Source of the DNA: Haliclona indistincta
Taxonomy: Eukaryota > Porifera > Demospongiae > Haplosclerida > Chalinidae
Assembly (NCBI GenBank): GCA_964017065.1
Contig: OZ024784.1
Location: 14,241,152-14,305,151, forward strand
Direction: 5' to 3'
Length of the DNA stretch: 64,000 nucleotides
A program made the position numbers and the translations under genes. This document shows, in pieces, positions 23,315-35,330 of the stretch (positions are counted from its first letter, which is position 1; each line of letters begins with the position of its first letter). The notes beneath the pieces were generated by a model. The model was not told the origin of the DNA. It did not search any database and worked only from the letters and a program-made list of their open reading frames with translations.

Positions 23315-24935
23315 CTATTGTGAAGTGTTATAAGTTAATAACATGTTATTGTAGCCTACCAGTTCATATTGTGGTGGAGACGGTTTAGAATACTGAGTTA
23401 ATTTCTTCCCAGGAATGTGAACATGTCCATCGGGTCCCAGGTACGCACCAGCCATTCCTCCTTCCTCAAGCCTCTTTTTGCCAGCTTCTGTCAACAGGTA
23501 GCCTCGGTTCGCTGGATTCAGGTAGTATGCCATTGTTTTTTTATCTGGTAATGCTCTTCGAGGCTTGGGCAAATGACTGTCAAACTTTTCTGGTTTTAGA
23601 AGCACTCTCAGGCCCAACTTGTTGTAGTAACTGGTAGTGACACTGCCTCCAGCCTTTTCTATTGCTTCAATGGCTTTCCTGGAGGCCTTGCTTACTTCAA
23701 TATCTACCTTTGATTTGAACCAGTCAGAACCCTAATTGAGAGAAAGTGGGATAAAGGGAGGTTACTAAAGTTAAAGAAGCCAAACTGTTCTATAATCTCT
23801 CCTCTTTGAAGTGACAACTAAACCAACAGTTATTAGTGAGAATCAAAACAGCATCCCACTGACTCCTAATGTACACCACTACACACAATGAAACTACTAA
23901 ACACACATCAAGGAGCTTCTAACCAGGATTATTTTCATTACATATTGGGACAAAAAAAGGTGGAGACCATGTACACCACAACATGAGTTTACAGACATTG
24001 TTGATATACAAACAAACTGATCCCTCACATCTCCTAACAGTTTGACTCCTTGCTTTATCGTGTTAATAACACCAGTTTGCTGGAGAGTGTACATGTTGAT
24101 TGGTTGGGAAGCATCTATCCTACCACAGTCAACCATTCTTTGCAGCCAACCCAAGTTCAGAGCTCTGTACTCTATTTTGTTCCTGCAGACAGAAAGAGGA
24201 AAGAGTGAACGGCAAATTAAATCTGGAATAGCAACACAATTTGCAAATCAATAACAGAGGTGTTACATAACATGCTAGTGCAACTGATTGTCTGATTCCA
24301 CTTAGATGAATAGAATTAGCGTCTTGCAGAATGATAAACACAACTACTGCTATTGATACTACTGACAGCTGTGAATTGATGGCAAAAATAATCATCGGTG
24401 AGAGAAAGGGATATCTTTGTCACTCTAATTAATTGTAGGCATACTATTAATTCAATTGAACCATGTGCCAATTACATGTTAGCATAGTACATGTACATTA
24501 ATTACAGTTTAGTATGGGAATTAACAACATAAAGTAGAACTATACACAACTATAATCCTTACTTGTTTTTGAAACCATGCTTTGGCACCCTCAGATAAAA
24601 AGGTGTCTGTCCACCTTCAAACCCGAGCCTGATCCTCTTCTTATTCCGCTGGCCTTGACCTTTGTGACCACGGCCACATGTCTTCCCCCGTCCAGATCCA
24701 GGTCCACGACCAACACGTACAGCCTGGGCAATAATAACAAAATTATCATTGGCAATTCCTGACAGAATCACTTAATAATGAGACAGCACAGAAAACGAGG
24801 TTTAAAATCAATAAAATGACTGAGGCTACTCACTTTCTTGTTAGCTCCAGGAAGATCTTGAATATTATTTAGTTGGATTCGAGGTATCTTAGTAACATCC
24901 AGTGCTTTCCTCACCCACGTGAGAGACGATGCCAT
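23315..24935 (-). CDS. MRPL15: Mitochondrial ribosomal protein L15 (bacterial uL15 family), 277 aa
   Basis: Four exons (minus order): 24935-24834, 24723-24563, 24182-24029, 23731-23315. Exon 2 has the uL15 core [20 protein letters not shown] and GFEGGQTP. Exon 3 continues [20 protein letters not shown], and exon 4 has [17 protein letters not shown]. This order and the C-terminal extension ([19 protein letters not shown]) match metazoan MRPL15 rather than cytosolic L27a. It is a component of the mitochondrial large ribosomal subunit; N-terminal import targeting is likely ([12 protein letters not shown] is basic and hydroxylated). The start ATG lies in an ACAAGATGGC context, which resembles a YY1 site overlapping the initiator, a feature of some mitochondrial ribosomal protein genes. 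Confidence 0.95.
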
Positions 24936-25458
24936 CTTGTCTTCGTTATTAATTAATTGAGCCGAATGAATAATTATTTATATCTTATGGCATTCCACAT
25001 TGCTTTGATGTTGGCATGCAAGCATGTCGCTGTGCGATCGTATTACCGCACTTCATCAAACCTGATTGACAGTCGAAGGATCGTGCAGTAATCGACTCAT
25101 GCAAGCCTAGGACAAGTAAGTTGTCTTTGCTTTGTCCGCCAATTGGATTTGCGCCGCTTCCCCATGCATGTCGACGGAGCGTAGCAACGCGTAGACTACC
25201 ATTTTAAAGATCGCCTCCAGCAAACTCATCTAGCCGTTGCCTCTAGGTCCGATCGCCTTGTGTTCTGTGCTTCTGTCTGTAAGTGTACGCGTTTTACTGT
25301 CTGATCTGTTACCTGCATGAGCTTAGTTCATAAGCTGCATGAGATGTCGACACAAGCTGCTACAGTGTGTTGATAAAGGAGTGCTAAACTGAATGTGATA
25401 ATTCTGTCAGTTACCAGGCCCGTGCATTCATTGCCTTTCCTTTTCTGCTGCAGGTACA
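24936..25458. promoter_or_regulatory. Divergent promoter, MRPL15 / TFAP2, with a TFAP2 5' UTR intron
   Basis: The 523 bp separate opposite start codons. A donor (GTCT|GTAAGT at 25278/25279) and an acceptor (TGCTGCAG ending 25453) just before the TFAP2 ATG indicate a non-coding first exon and a 174-nt 5' UTR intron. The two transcription starts then probably lie within about 300 bp. CpG is more frequent at 25020-25260 than in neighbouring DNA. Confidence 0.5.
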
Positions 25459-28400
25459 ATGGCAACCGTGACAGGCAGTACTGGAAGGAAGCGCCCGCTC
25501 CCTAGTTCTCTACTGGATGACAATGTCGCTCCTCCAAACAAAAGTCTTCCCAAAGCAACTGTGAGTTAAGCAATGTTTGTTTGTTTATTATCATCAGTTT
25601 TGTTTTGCAGGAGAGAGGAGGTGACCGAGAGTACCTGCATCAAAAAATTGCAGAAGCATCAAGAAATCATTTTTTCTTGTCACCACACCATATTCCTATC
25701 TATGGATTTTCTTCAAAACCTGGATACACTACTCCGCCCATGCAAGCTATGAAAGTTTATCCTTTTCTATCCCACTCTGCAGCAAGAACGATTGATTCTG
25801 TGAATCCTTCAGCTAGACAACAATTAGATTGTTCTCCTTCTCCTAAAGGGGGCACTCAAACTCCATACCCTTCCCCTATATATCCTTCACTACTTAGATA
25901 TCAATTTCCTCCAACACCACCTTTGGTAAATTCGCCACAAAACCTTGGTTTTATGCAAGGTGGAAACATTGCTCATCAAACACAAGATATGACTTCTAGC
26001 ATAACCAGTTCAGCTAGAGTTCGTAATGATGGTATCACTACTGGTGCTCAAGATCAATCTCAAACCAAGTCAACAGTTTGTCATTCCACCTCCATACCCT
26101 CTACTAGCACCACCTCTTCTTCAATGCCTCAGTATATTTTCTCTCCTCATCACCAAAACATTCATGTTCGCTCTCCATATTCATTTTACAACCCTTCTCC
26201 TGGTTCTCCCATGATGATGCTGCCATCGCCGTATGCAAGTTCATGTCCTTCAGTAAGTAGCTCCAGTGGCTGTTCAAGTATGAGCGAAGGAAGTGGTATT
26301 GTGCGAAATTTTCCCTACCAGGGACATCGCAATGTGGCAGCTTCCGAGTACCATTGTGGAGTGGTGCCTAGGATTATCAATGTGGAAAATGATGATGATG
26401 AAGATGAAGTAAGTGAAGGAGAAGAAGAACAGCATAGCCAGCTGGCTGATGCAACTATAACAGAAGAGGGAGGAAGATTAGTTACAAGACCTGCCTCCTC
26501 TGGTAACTGGAGGGTTGTGGAGGGCAGTCCACTCAAGAGTGTAGCAGTAGACACACCTTCTCCTGCTGACTCAGACTATCCTCAATCAGTACAGAGCCAA
26601 CCTTGTACTGCCTCATCTACTCAAGTAAGTCTACTGTGTTCCATTGGTCTCTCATTGTTGTGTTGTGGTACTGTGCATGTCTGGGAAAGCTTGCCATGGA
26701 CATTTACTACTCTGCCTTAAGGGTTATAATACAAATTCTGCCAAAGGGCATTCAACCTTGTTTAGAAATTCATTCATAATGGCCTCCAGCACATGTATGC
26801 CCACAACTAAATACATTAGCAAATCTGCCTTATTCATGCTCCTTATAGGTACTGATAGAATGCCTTGAAGTAGCTCTGTGTGGACAAAAGTGCATTTATC
26901 ACAACAACACTACAATAGTAATGTCATCAGGGGCTATTGCTTTAATCTGGCATAACCCTCTTTGACTCTTTGACCACAACACATAGTGTGTTTGGTGCTA
27001 ACACTAGCCCCAACATCACACTTGATCAACCTTCATTATAACAGCATGCCGTTTTTGAAAAAATTGTACTAATGCAATGGGAGACACTAGTCCTAGAGGG
27101 CAGTGCTTATCCAGCTGTTGATTCCCTTTGACTAGACATTAAAGTCTACTCAAATGCAGGCCTATTGCTAAAGTATGTGTGAGAACATTCATAGCCACAT
27201 AATGACAATTAACTAGGATAACACTTGAAAGCCTGCAATCCCATTGCTCACAGTTTTAGCACTAGTAGTAGTATCTTAGCAATAGGTTGCCTAGAGACAT
27301 TGTGTTTATGGCAATCTGCTTGTTTCAAGGCCTTGTAATGTACATGGGCAAGAGTGTTTTGGGTGTGTTCCTGTTGGGCATCTTCATGTATGTGGTTGCC
27401 GGAGGTCCTCACTGATGTGGCTTAGCTACTAGGCCCGTCATAATTGAGATGCCAAGAAGTGTGTGAGTACAACCCTTTGTTGCTCACACACTGTGTTTAT
27501 CATTGCAAAAACATTAGTGAAATGTGATCTCTATCTGTACAGAACTGTATGTCACACATGCAATCATCTGTGGACAGACCCAGTTCAGGAATATCCAGTA
27601 TGTCGTCCTACTTATCCAGCAGAGGTATGTCTACTTGTGTCATTGGTTGATGAAAACATGTTTGTATTTCTACTATTGGTTCACAAAATGTGCCTTTCAT
27701 GTAATCACAGATATATTCATCTTGTGTACACCCACATAGTACCATAATAATATCTTCATTAGCATTCATCTCTAGAGCAGTATTGTCCTAGGCTAAGTTG
27801 ATGAGTTTTTCCTCTTGCCACCAACCGGAAGAGGTGATATCCCGTCTGGACTTGTGGTAATACAATAGCATGTATCAGGGATAGTTCAGCATCTACTTAC
27901 GTCTATACATTACTTCACACTAGCTCAGATTATGCTAACTGCTCAGTAGAGTTCACTATTTTGTGTAACATCACACTGTACCATAGCTAAGGGATATTCA
28001 ATAGCATAACATTAATAAGTGCAACATAGCTTGTGTTACACGCCCCTCTGAAACACTACGCTAGCCTTGCTATGTAACTCTATACCAGGTCTGCTTACTA
28101 ATCATATCCGTAACTTTTAAAAACTATTCGGAATTTAACTACACCCAGTGGTCATGGGTAGAGTAGAACATACCACAAATTTGGTGTCTTTGATGTGATT
28201 ATAGGTTATAATAACCTGTGGAACCATCGATCACATTGTATTGATACCAGGAACCATGATTGTGTAATATCTAATAATATTTCATGATAATTATGTGATA
28301 CTTTGTTTTTCTAACAGAATCTACACCAGAGCCAGATGAATCTCGCAAGATGACTATTGATCGAACCTTCCACCACCAGCCAGCCACATTGAATGACAGA

Positions 28401-30177
28401 CAACCCAAAGAAGATAATGAGAATGATGTTGACGGATCAGACTTGTTCTGCATGGTGCCTGGACGACTATCGTTGCTCAGTGCTACACAAAAATATCGTG
28501 TCACTGTGGATGAAGTTCAACGTAGACTTTCGAGCCCTGAGTGTCTGAATGCTTCAGTTCTTGGTGGGATCCTGAGAAGGTATTTTACGTTAAATACTAC
28601 AAAGAGTGTTGATGATAAGGGCGATGCCGTCTATGCACCCACACAAAGAATACTGATACAATTAAGTCTATAATTTGATATTTGTACAACTGTGGTTTAC
28701 GCAAAAGTAGCTCATTTCATGTTGCATGTAGTATGGGGGATCTATTGTGGACAAACACTAAAGCACAAATGGACATGCACTTTGTAGTGAAATTATAATA
28801 GTTGTGTGAATGAATCATGTACATGTATCTATGATTGTGGTTTTTTGTGTACTATAATATTCACTTGAATCTGAATTGGAGTGTTTGCATGGTCGTGTAC
28901 ATGACTAGAAGGCGAATGGGACACACTCCTACTCATAGCCCTATGGGCATGTGATCTGGAATGTGACAACTTGCAAATGTAGTGACCTTCTGTACAACGA
29001 TACCGTTATGTTTTGCAAACATTTGCTGCTAATGATTTCACATTATTTTGCTTGCAATTGTATATTCAGTGTGCCTTTGTTGTGGGGGGTAGTGGTCAAA
29101 GAATGAGTTTTAGCTGTTCAGGGATGTTTTTATAAAGATCAAAATAATGTATTATTATTGTACTCTCTATTCTCTGGAACATCTCTTTGTTTCACAGCAT
29201 TCACTGATCACTTCCTCCTTTTTCTGTAGAGCAAAGTCAAAGAATGGTGGCCATCTTCTGAGACAAAGGTTGGAGTCAATAGGTGTCTCTCTGCCTCCTG
29301 GGAGACGAAAAGCTACTGATCTTTCTCTTCTTACGTCACTGGTGGAAGGTATGCACTTTGCACACAACAAGCCAGTCACTTGGTTATTGAAACAACAGCT
29401 GGGTAATGCATATACACTATGCTCATACTTCCCCTCAAGTGCTCACTTGAAGCCCTTCCGTGACCATAATTTGGTTAGCACAAATTAGCTTGGTGCCTCA
29501 AAAATGTACAAGTCCCAGATGAAAGCATTGTACCTTAGGGCAGATTATACTGTTTGTTGTTTATCCATATAATTGCAGGTGAAGCCCTACACCTTTCTTC
29601 TGATTTCAATCGACTCTGTAACAACTTCTTTCCCCACACTGAGTTGGCACAGATCATAGGAAGACAACATGTTGATACTCCACAACTACAGGAAAGAGTC
29701 ACAATGGTCAAGGCAGCACAGTAAGAGCACTATAGCGTGTAAGATTGCATTGAGATTGCAAAGTCGAATGGCTTACTGTATAGTGTCAAAATGAGTGCAT
29801 TCCAATTCAATTATCTACTCTACTTTTTATTCAGAGTGCTCATGACTGAGTTCCAGGGCATGATGGATGCTGTAGGCGGCCCCAGCAATATCAGACCAGC
29901 AGATCCCGACAATCCTTATCCTGGACTCACCAACTTTAGCCTCATCACTCACGGATTTGGAAACCCTGTCATCAGCACAGTGATGTCTCAGATACAAATC
30001 TATCTCTCTGAGCTCTTAGCTGTATACGAAGGAAAAACTCCACTAAAACCAGACAATAGTTCCCAAGCACCTAACTATCCTGTCAACAGTCAAGGGAGAT
30101 ACTCGTTGGGTGAGTCATCAAGAACTGTACATCATTGCAATCTCAAACAAGAATCAATGGATGAGACAAGGTTATGA
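25459..30177 (+). CDS. TFAP2: AP-2 transcription factor
   Basis: Exons: 25459-25560, 25611-26624, 28318 (or 28332)-28579, 29230-29348, 29579-29720, 29835-30177. The DNA-binding and helix-span-helix region is unmistakable: [66 protein letters not shown] and [13 protein letters not shown]-2 proteins bind GC-rich palindromes as dimers. Exon 2 (338 codons) is a Ser/Pro-rich activation-type region with an acidic patch. The 1.7-kb intron after exon 2 does not join in phase with the 28318 acceptor (one base out). Using 28332 (CCAGAG|CCA) gives a clean 655-aa protein; a missed exon is the alternative. At the 3' end a GTGAGT at 30112 could splice to a later exon, giving a different C-terminus. Confidence 0.93.
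26625..28317 (+). other. Long TFAP2 intron (about 1.7 kb)
   Basis: This intron is 15-30 times longer than most in the window. No ORF with convincing composition lies inside. A possible 36-nt micro-exon (27592-27627, with a strong GAG|GTATGT donor) is present but does not repair the phase mismatch. Enhancers in AP-2 introns are plausible; none can be seen directly. Confidence 0.45.
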
Positions 30178-30295
30178 CGAACCATCCACTAAGCATTCAC
30201 TGACTGCAGAATTTGCCTTCTCACTTGCCATCTCTCAATCTCTTTTTCTGTGGAATGTCGTTGCTTTGTGAATTCTTCATTATTCTAAAACTTAC

Positions 30296-30301
30296 AATAA
30301 A
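30296..30301 (+). terminator. Poly(A) signal AATAAA for TFAP2
   Basis: A canonical AATAAA lies 119 nt after the TFAP2 stop, in the convergent spacer with EIF3H (30178-30607). The spacer otherwise shows no gene. Confidence 0.55.
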
Positions 30302-30607
30302 ACTATCATTACTATTGATATCATTGTATCTATACAGCCACTCAATACTCTCAACCTGTATTATATTATTAACACGTTGGTGTCCAATCTTATTTTGTGT
30401 TATCAAAGCCATTGGGATCGGCTTGTAGTAGCGTGTGGGATGATGGGAAAGAGCTATGCCATAGTTTCATGATAATCTCATTATGTAGACCACAGCGGGA
30501 GAATGCAACCAGGTGGTAGCCAGGCACTGTATTATACTGCCAATCATATAATTGTGATATAAAATATTGGATTATGGTACACACATGTAATTGGTTGGTG
30601 TGTGAAG

Positions 30608-32365
30608 TTATTTCTGAAGTGCCTCTGCGAGGTACAGCTTGGAGAACACTTGCCCAGAGAGCTGGCCGATTTCTTCACAGCGTTTTGACACTTGTCCTGA
30701 TACAAGTAGTGTGTCCCTACGCACAGGAGGATTTGCTAGCTTGAAGGTGAGCTCTTTTTCAACAGTGTCATTGTCCAATGGTAAAGGCTTTTCGCCATGG
30801 GCCACTCTTTTAATGTTATCTTCTTTCTAAGAAAAATTAATAGAGAATAATTTGGATAAGTACATCCCAACCAGGCTAGGTGCACATCCCAGATTATGAA
30901 CACTAACAACATGCTGCTGCCAATTTGCAATGAACATGAGGCTGGGTGTCAACACCATAATTATATCCTTAAATTTGGGCATCAGAGCCGGCCCACTGCA
31001 AGCAAGGTTTGTTAGGACAAACTGCCTGTGGATCTGGGCAGAATGATTTGAATCAGGTTGTAGCATGTACTCATGTTAATAGCCAATAATGGCTTACTAA
31101 CTTAGTCAAGATTGAAGTACTGTAAATGTATGAAATTTTGGGAACACTTGAAATTCTGCGTAAGGGTAGCAGTGGGTTTCCGCCCACCAACACGCCCACA
31201 AACAACATTCATCAAACACGACTACACATGACCAGTCATTGACCCTTGTGGGTGTGGTCTGGCTCTGGCATGCATGATATCACATGCAACATTATTGTTA
31301 TTAGTGTTTCTCAAACATACCCTGCGCTGAATGAACTGTAGCTTCATTTGTTGTTGCTTTGCAAGACTGCGTTCATAGAACAAGAGCTTGTGAGTCTCCT
31401 GCTGAAGACTCTCCACAGACTCCATTAGCAGTTGAAGATGTCGTTGCATCTCTTGACTGCAAGAAAAAAAAAATTCTGCAATCTGTAAGTAGTTCCTACC
31501 TGTTAGCCAGATTGAGCATACTCATGGGTGGAGGATTAGGAGTGAGAAACTGAAGCTGACAGAGTAGAGCACTGACAAGACGAGAGCTACGCAGCACAAC
31601 AGATAACTCCTCAAACACTTGATCATGTTTTATACCGGCCTTCATAACACTACATAGTGCAGGAGTTATATCATCTACTACTACTATCAGTCAACTCACC
31701 TATCAGGGGTGAAAGGGTCATTGGTAACCATCCTCTCCAGCATGGTAGCGGACAGTCGATAAGCAGACAAACTAAGATTACCGCGTGTTGTGCGAAGGGG
31801 GTCTAGAGAAAACAATTTATTATGCAGTTCACTAGACGCTGGCAACTGACTTTTACACCATATTCTTACCATAGATAAGTACGATTGACTCGTGTATAGC
31901 AGTCTGATAATCAACGTGGCTCTCCAACAGCTCTCGGTTGAGATGTGTGCCTAGGTATGCTGATTGGTACCAACCAACCTGATGATAGTCTGCATTGACT
32001 TTACGCAGACTGGACAAGATCTGTATCTGGTATTCATCTGAGAAATAGGAAGCAAGTCGTGGAAGGTGAGACAAAAGACAGAACGCCCTCTAGCTCACTT
32101 TCTTCTTTAGCGTCTGTCAACGATTTGGGGAGCGGGAAGCAGTTTGTTACCTCCAACGTGCTTCCAACCACTAGTCCAACTAGAAACCCGTTCACCTGTT
32201 CCGTGCTACTTCCGTCTTCTTGACAGTGCTTGATAATCTTTAGTGCTACCTGACGCCAGAGAGAACACACCAGTAGGTAGTTGTTAACTACTCTCTTACC
32301 AGTCCGTCCACTTGAACTCGTTGTATCTTTTCTATCGCACCTTTCCGCTCAGCAGAGCTCGCCAT
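30608..32365 (-). CDS. EIF3H: Eukaryotic translation initiation factor 3 subunit H, 330 aa
   Basis: Seven exons (minus order): 32365-32300, 32249-32099, 32037-31870, 31802-31700, 31649-31500, 31456-31321, 30826-30608. The MPN domain is evident: VQVDGLVALKIIKHCQEDG, VNGFLVGLVVGSTLEVTNC, then HQVGWYQSAYLG and IHESIVLIYG. It is the non-catalytic type, lacking the full JAMM zinc motif, as in eIF3h. The C-terminal half is helical (LQLLMESVESLQQETHKL) and ends LYLAEALQK, like the human protein's terminus. It belongs to the eIF3 complex on the 40S ribosomal subunit. Length is close to human EIF3H (352 aa). Confidence 0.94.
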
Positions 32366-32548
32366 AATGGTACACGTGCTTTCAAACCACGCCTATTTCT
32401 TGCACAGTAATAAAAATTAGCATTCACCAACAAAAATTATAATCTTAACAAAAATTATTGTGCATTGAGAAAAATAATAAACAAGAGTTGGAGCACCTGA
32501 CGGAAATAAACATATCACAAGACATACCAGCTGCGGTTAAAATTTTGT

Positions 32549-34705
32549 CTAATCCAGTACATCCATGAAGATATTATCAACTACTAACGCAGGATTACGA
32601 AAAAATCGAATCGGTCTCAAAGTGCCAAAACCACGATCATTGCTGTGAGTACCGCCATTGGTACTCATCTCACGAAGAAACTCCTTCATCACCCAGTGAT
32701 TGTGAAACTTTTCCGCATCTTTTGGATAGTGTGTCTTCAGGCAGTCAATGATCAAGCAAACAAGACCGGCCACAGCTGGGGCAGCAAATGATGTGCCATT
32801 TCCACAAGTTGCTTGATTGGAAACCTTAACATCAGCACCAATAATATTTTCTCCAGGGGCTAAAAAATCTAAGTCTTGGCCAACGGGCGAAAAGAATGAA
32901 GATTTTCCATGTGTGCCATGGGACCCAATGCACAGCACATTGCCAAGACGTGCTGGGTAGCAAATAGGAGTTTGATATCTGTGGCCCTCGTTACTGGCAG
33001 CACAAACGACGATGACTCCAGCACAGACCAGGTTAGAAACAGCATCTGCAATATCTTTTGAGTATTTAAGAAGAGCAAAGGAAAGTGATACCACATCAAC
33101 TCGGTTCTTGGCATCATCATCACTGGTGAAGTTCTCCTTAATATAAACCAAGGCATTCTTGACAGCATTCAACTGCACATCAGATTCACCTTCACGTGTG
33201 ACCTTACAGATTACTAGTTTAGCTTCAGGAGCAACACCTGGTGAAACATTGACTTGTTGGCTATTTTGTGCATCAATTGCCTTATAGGCTAAAAAACCAT
33301 TTCCACACACGATGTTTGCGCAAAAGGTGCCGTGACCATGGGGATCTGTGGTGCAGTCGAGTGATTGCTCAGCAAAATTATGTTGGTCAATGATTTTGCA
33401 ATTTGGGGAACCAAAGGCAGTGTGGAATCCTACGCCAGTATCCACGATAGCCACAACTGTATCCTTTCCCTTGTACCCCATCTCATGAATGGACTGAATA
33501 TCCCAATACTCGTATGCAGTGATCAGATTGCTGTGCACGTCTTGCAAAGGAACTAAAGAGCCATCAGTAGTAAAGTATATTTGACTCTTTGACTCTTTCC
33601 CTTTTCCTGACCTTTTTGGCAGTTTGGCTTTTGGTAACGTCTTCTTTGCCGTCAGTGAAGATCTTCTTTTGAAATCCGGTTTAATCAGTTTCCATTTACG
33701 AAACTTGATAGTCGGCAGGGTCTCTTCAGGAAGATATTTATCTGCTGTTTTATCTTGGAGTGACTTCCAAGACTTGTCATTACTGTGCAGCCAATCATAA
33801 CTATCTGAAGTGCTAGTAAAGAAAATGCTTTGCATCTTATACGGTTTAAGAGCCTCAGCAATATTTGGTATGTTATCAACTAGCAGACTTTCCTGTGCAG
33901 CTTCCATTGGAACCTTGACGTTAATTACACTGATGTTTAGCTGTGAGTAACTAGCATCGAGTAGGCTTGCCATACGGCTGATTTCAACGTTTGGAAAAAT
34001 GATTTCCTCGACTCTGGTTACACCCTTTTCAGCCAGTTTTGTCATACAGGTCTGCAGTATCTCTCCAAGTGAGGAAACACTGTTTTTTAATGGATTAGCA
34101 TATTCGGAAGAAGGGAGACTTAGATCAACTACATCTAACTCATCTGGAAAAGGTTTGCCTACAAATTTTTGATCCAGTGCTTGCAAAAGTGTGGTACGGA
34201 GCTCGTCCATTTTGCTATGAGATGCTGCTGCAACTTTATCAGGAAGATAAGCTTTTAGCAAAAACTTTTTCTTAATCTTGCGTTGTTGACGCGGACCAGG
34301 AGTTTTAAACGACTCAGTGTTTGGTGTGTGAATGGTGCTATCATCTTGTGGCTCTCCAATGTCAATAGAAGCAGTCTCATCCTCATCAACGGAACGCTCT
34401 GATAGAGCTTCACTATCATGCCTGCAAGGCTTTTGTGCCAATGGCTCCAACGTAGAGACATTTTCTGGATCACCAGGACGTTTTCGTGATGAAGGCTCAC
34501 CTCGAATTGAAGTATCATTCACTACTGAATCATCAGCAGCCACAGCTAAAGGGAGTATTACATGATTGTTTCGACTGGCTTGGTCAAGTGTTCCTGATTC
34601 ATGTGGGTCATCTTGTGCCAATTTCTCATAAATAGCAAGTTCATCATCACATTGGTCGTCTATTTCACTAGAACTTGAGAGATCAACAACGTTAACTTCA
34701 GCCAT
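32549..34705 (-). CDS. Intronless subtilisin-like (S8) serine protease, apparently cytosolic or nuclear, 718 aa
   Basis: This is a single coding exon; a splice acceptor (TTGTTTACAG) four bases before the ATG suggests a separate 5' UTR exon. The S8 triad is complete: Asp422 in VAIVDTGVG, His458 in HGHGTFCA, Ser639 in GNGTSFAAP, with oxyanion Asn572 in AASNEGH. The catalytic domain covers about residues 410-670. The first 410 residues have no signal peptide: they begin MAEVNVVDLSSSSEIDD, contain basic patches (RQQRKIKKKF, AKLPKRSGKGK) that could be nuclear signals, and a stretch that could be a helical or inhibitory prodomain. It is neither a proprotein convertase (no P domain) nor tripeptidyl peptidase II (too short). 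It is catalytically competent by sequence; the substrate is unknown. Confidence 0.82.
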   Translation of the reverse strand: MAEVNVVDLSSSSEIDDQCDDELAIYEKLAQDDPHESGTLDQASRNNHVILPLAVAADDSVVNDTSIRGEPSSRKRPGDPENVSTLEPLAQKPCRHDSEALSERSVDEDETASIDIGEPQDDSTIHTPNTESFKTPGPRQQRKIKKKFLLKAYLPDKVAAASHSKMDELRTTLLQALDQKFVGKPFPDELDVVDLSLPSSEYANPLKNSVSSLGEILQTCMTKLAEKGVTRVEEIIFPNVEISRMASLLDASYSQLNISVINVKVPMEAAQESLLVDNIPNIAEALKPYKMQSIFFTSTSDSYDWLHSNDKSWKSLQDKTADKYLPEETLPTIKFRKWKLIKPDFKRRSSLTAKKTLPKAKLPKRSGKGKESKSQIYFTTDGSLVPLQDVHSNLITAYEYWDIQSIHEMGYKGKDTVVAIVDTGVGFHTAFGSPNCKIIDQHNFAEQSLDCTTDPHGHGTFCANIVCGNGFLAYKAIDAQNSQQVNVSPGVAPEAKLVICKVTREGESDVQLNAVKNALVYIKENFTSDDDAKNRVDVVSLSFALLKYSKDIADAVSNLVCAGVIVVCAASNEGHRYQTPICYPARLGNVLCIGSHGTHGKSSFFSPVGQDLDFLAPGENIIGADVKVSNQATCGNGTSFAAPAVAGLVCLIIDCLKTHYPKDAEKFHNHWVMKEFLREMSTNGGTHSNDRGFGTLRPIRFFRNPALVVDNIFMDVLD

Positions 34706-34946
34706 GATTCTGTAAACAAAATAAAACACTATGATATTGTTGTCTGAGCCAGATTATGCTAGTTGCTAACTGATACAAATATCTCCCATCACTGGATGCA
34801 TGGTGTGTCAGCAAACAGGAGAATGAGAACAGACAATAAATTGTACGAATTCGCCGGAATTGTCTCGTGAAGCATGTGGGTGCCCGGCCCCACGGGCCAT
34901 TAATTGCATTCCTAAGTGTGACATTATACATACTAACATTTCTGAG

Positions 34947-35330
34947 ATACACACGTACAATGCTCCATATGTCCATTGCCCCCTCATACTCACGTACAAT
35001 GTTCCATATGCCCCCTCATACACACGTACAATGCTCCATATGCCCATTGCCCCCTCATACACACGTACAATGCTCCATATGCCCATTGCCCCCTCATACA
35101 CACGTACAATGTTCCATATGCCCATTGCCCCCTCATACACACGTACAATGCTCCATATGCCCATTGCCCCTCATACACACGTACAATGTTCCACATGCCC
35201 ATTGCCCCCTCATACACACGTACAATGCTCCATATGCCCATTGCTCCCTCATACACACGTACAATGCTCCATATGCCTATTGCCCCCTCATACACACGTA
35301 CAATGTTCCATATGCCCATTGCCCCCTCGT
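34947..35330. repeat. 39-bp minisatellite, ten copies
   Basis: The core CACGTACAATGYTCCATATG recurs ten times with CCCATTGCCCCCTCATA between. The unit is 39 bp; the second copy is shortened by 7 bp and the sixth by 1 bp. Because 39 is divisible by three and the unit has no stop in several frames, long spurious ORFs appear on both strands. It lies 240 bp upstream of the subtilase start. Confidence 0.92.

Noticed and set aside
27463..27747. Cys-rich ORF inside the TFAP2 intron
   Set aside because: The C-x-x-C spacing does not fit a zinc ribbon, there is no partner exon, and the composition looks like translated AT-rich intron.
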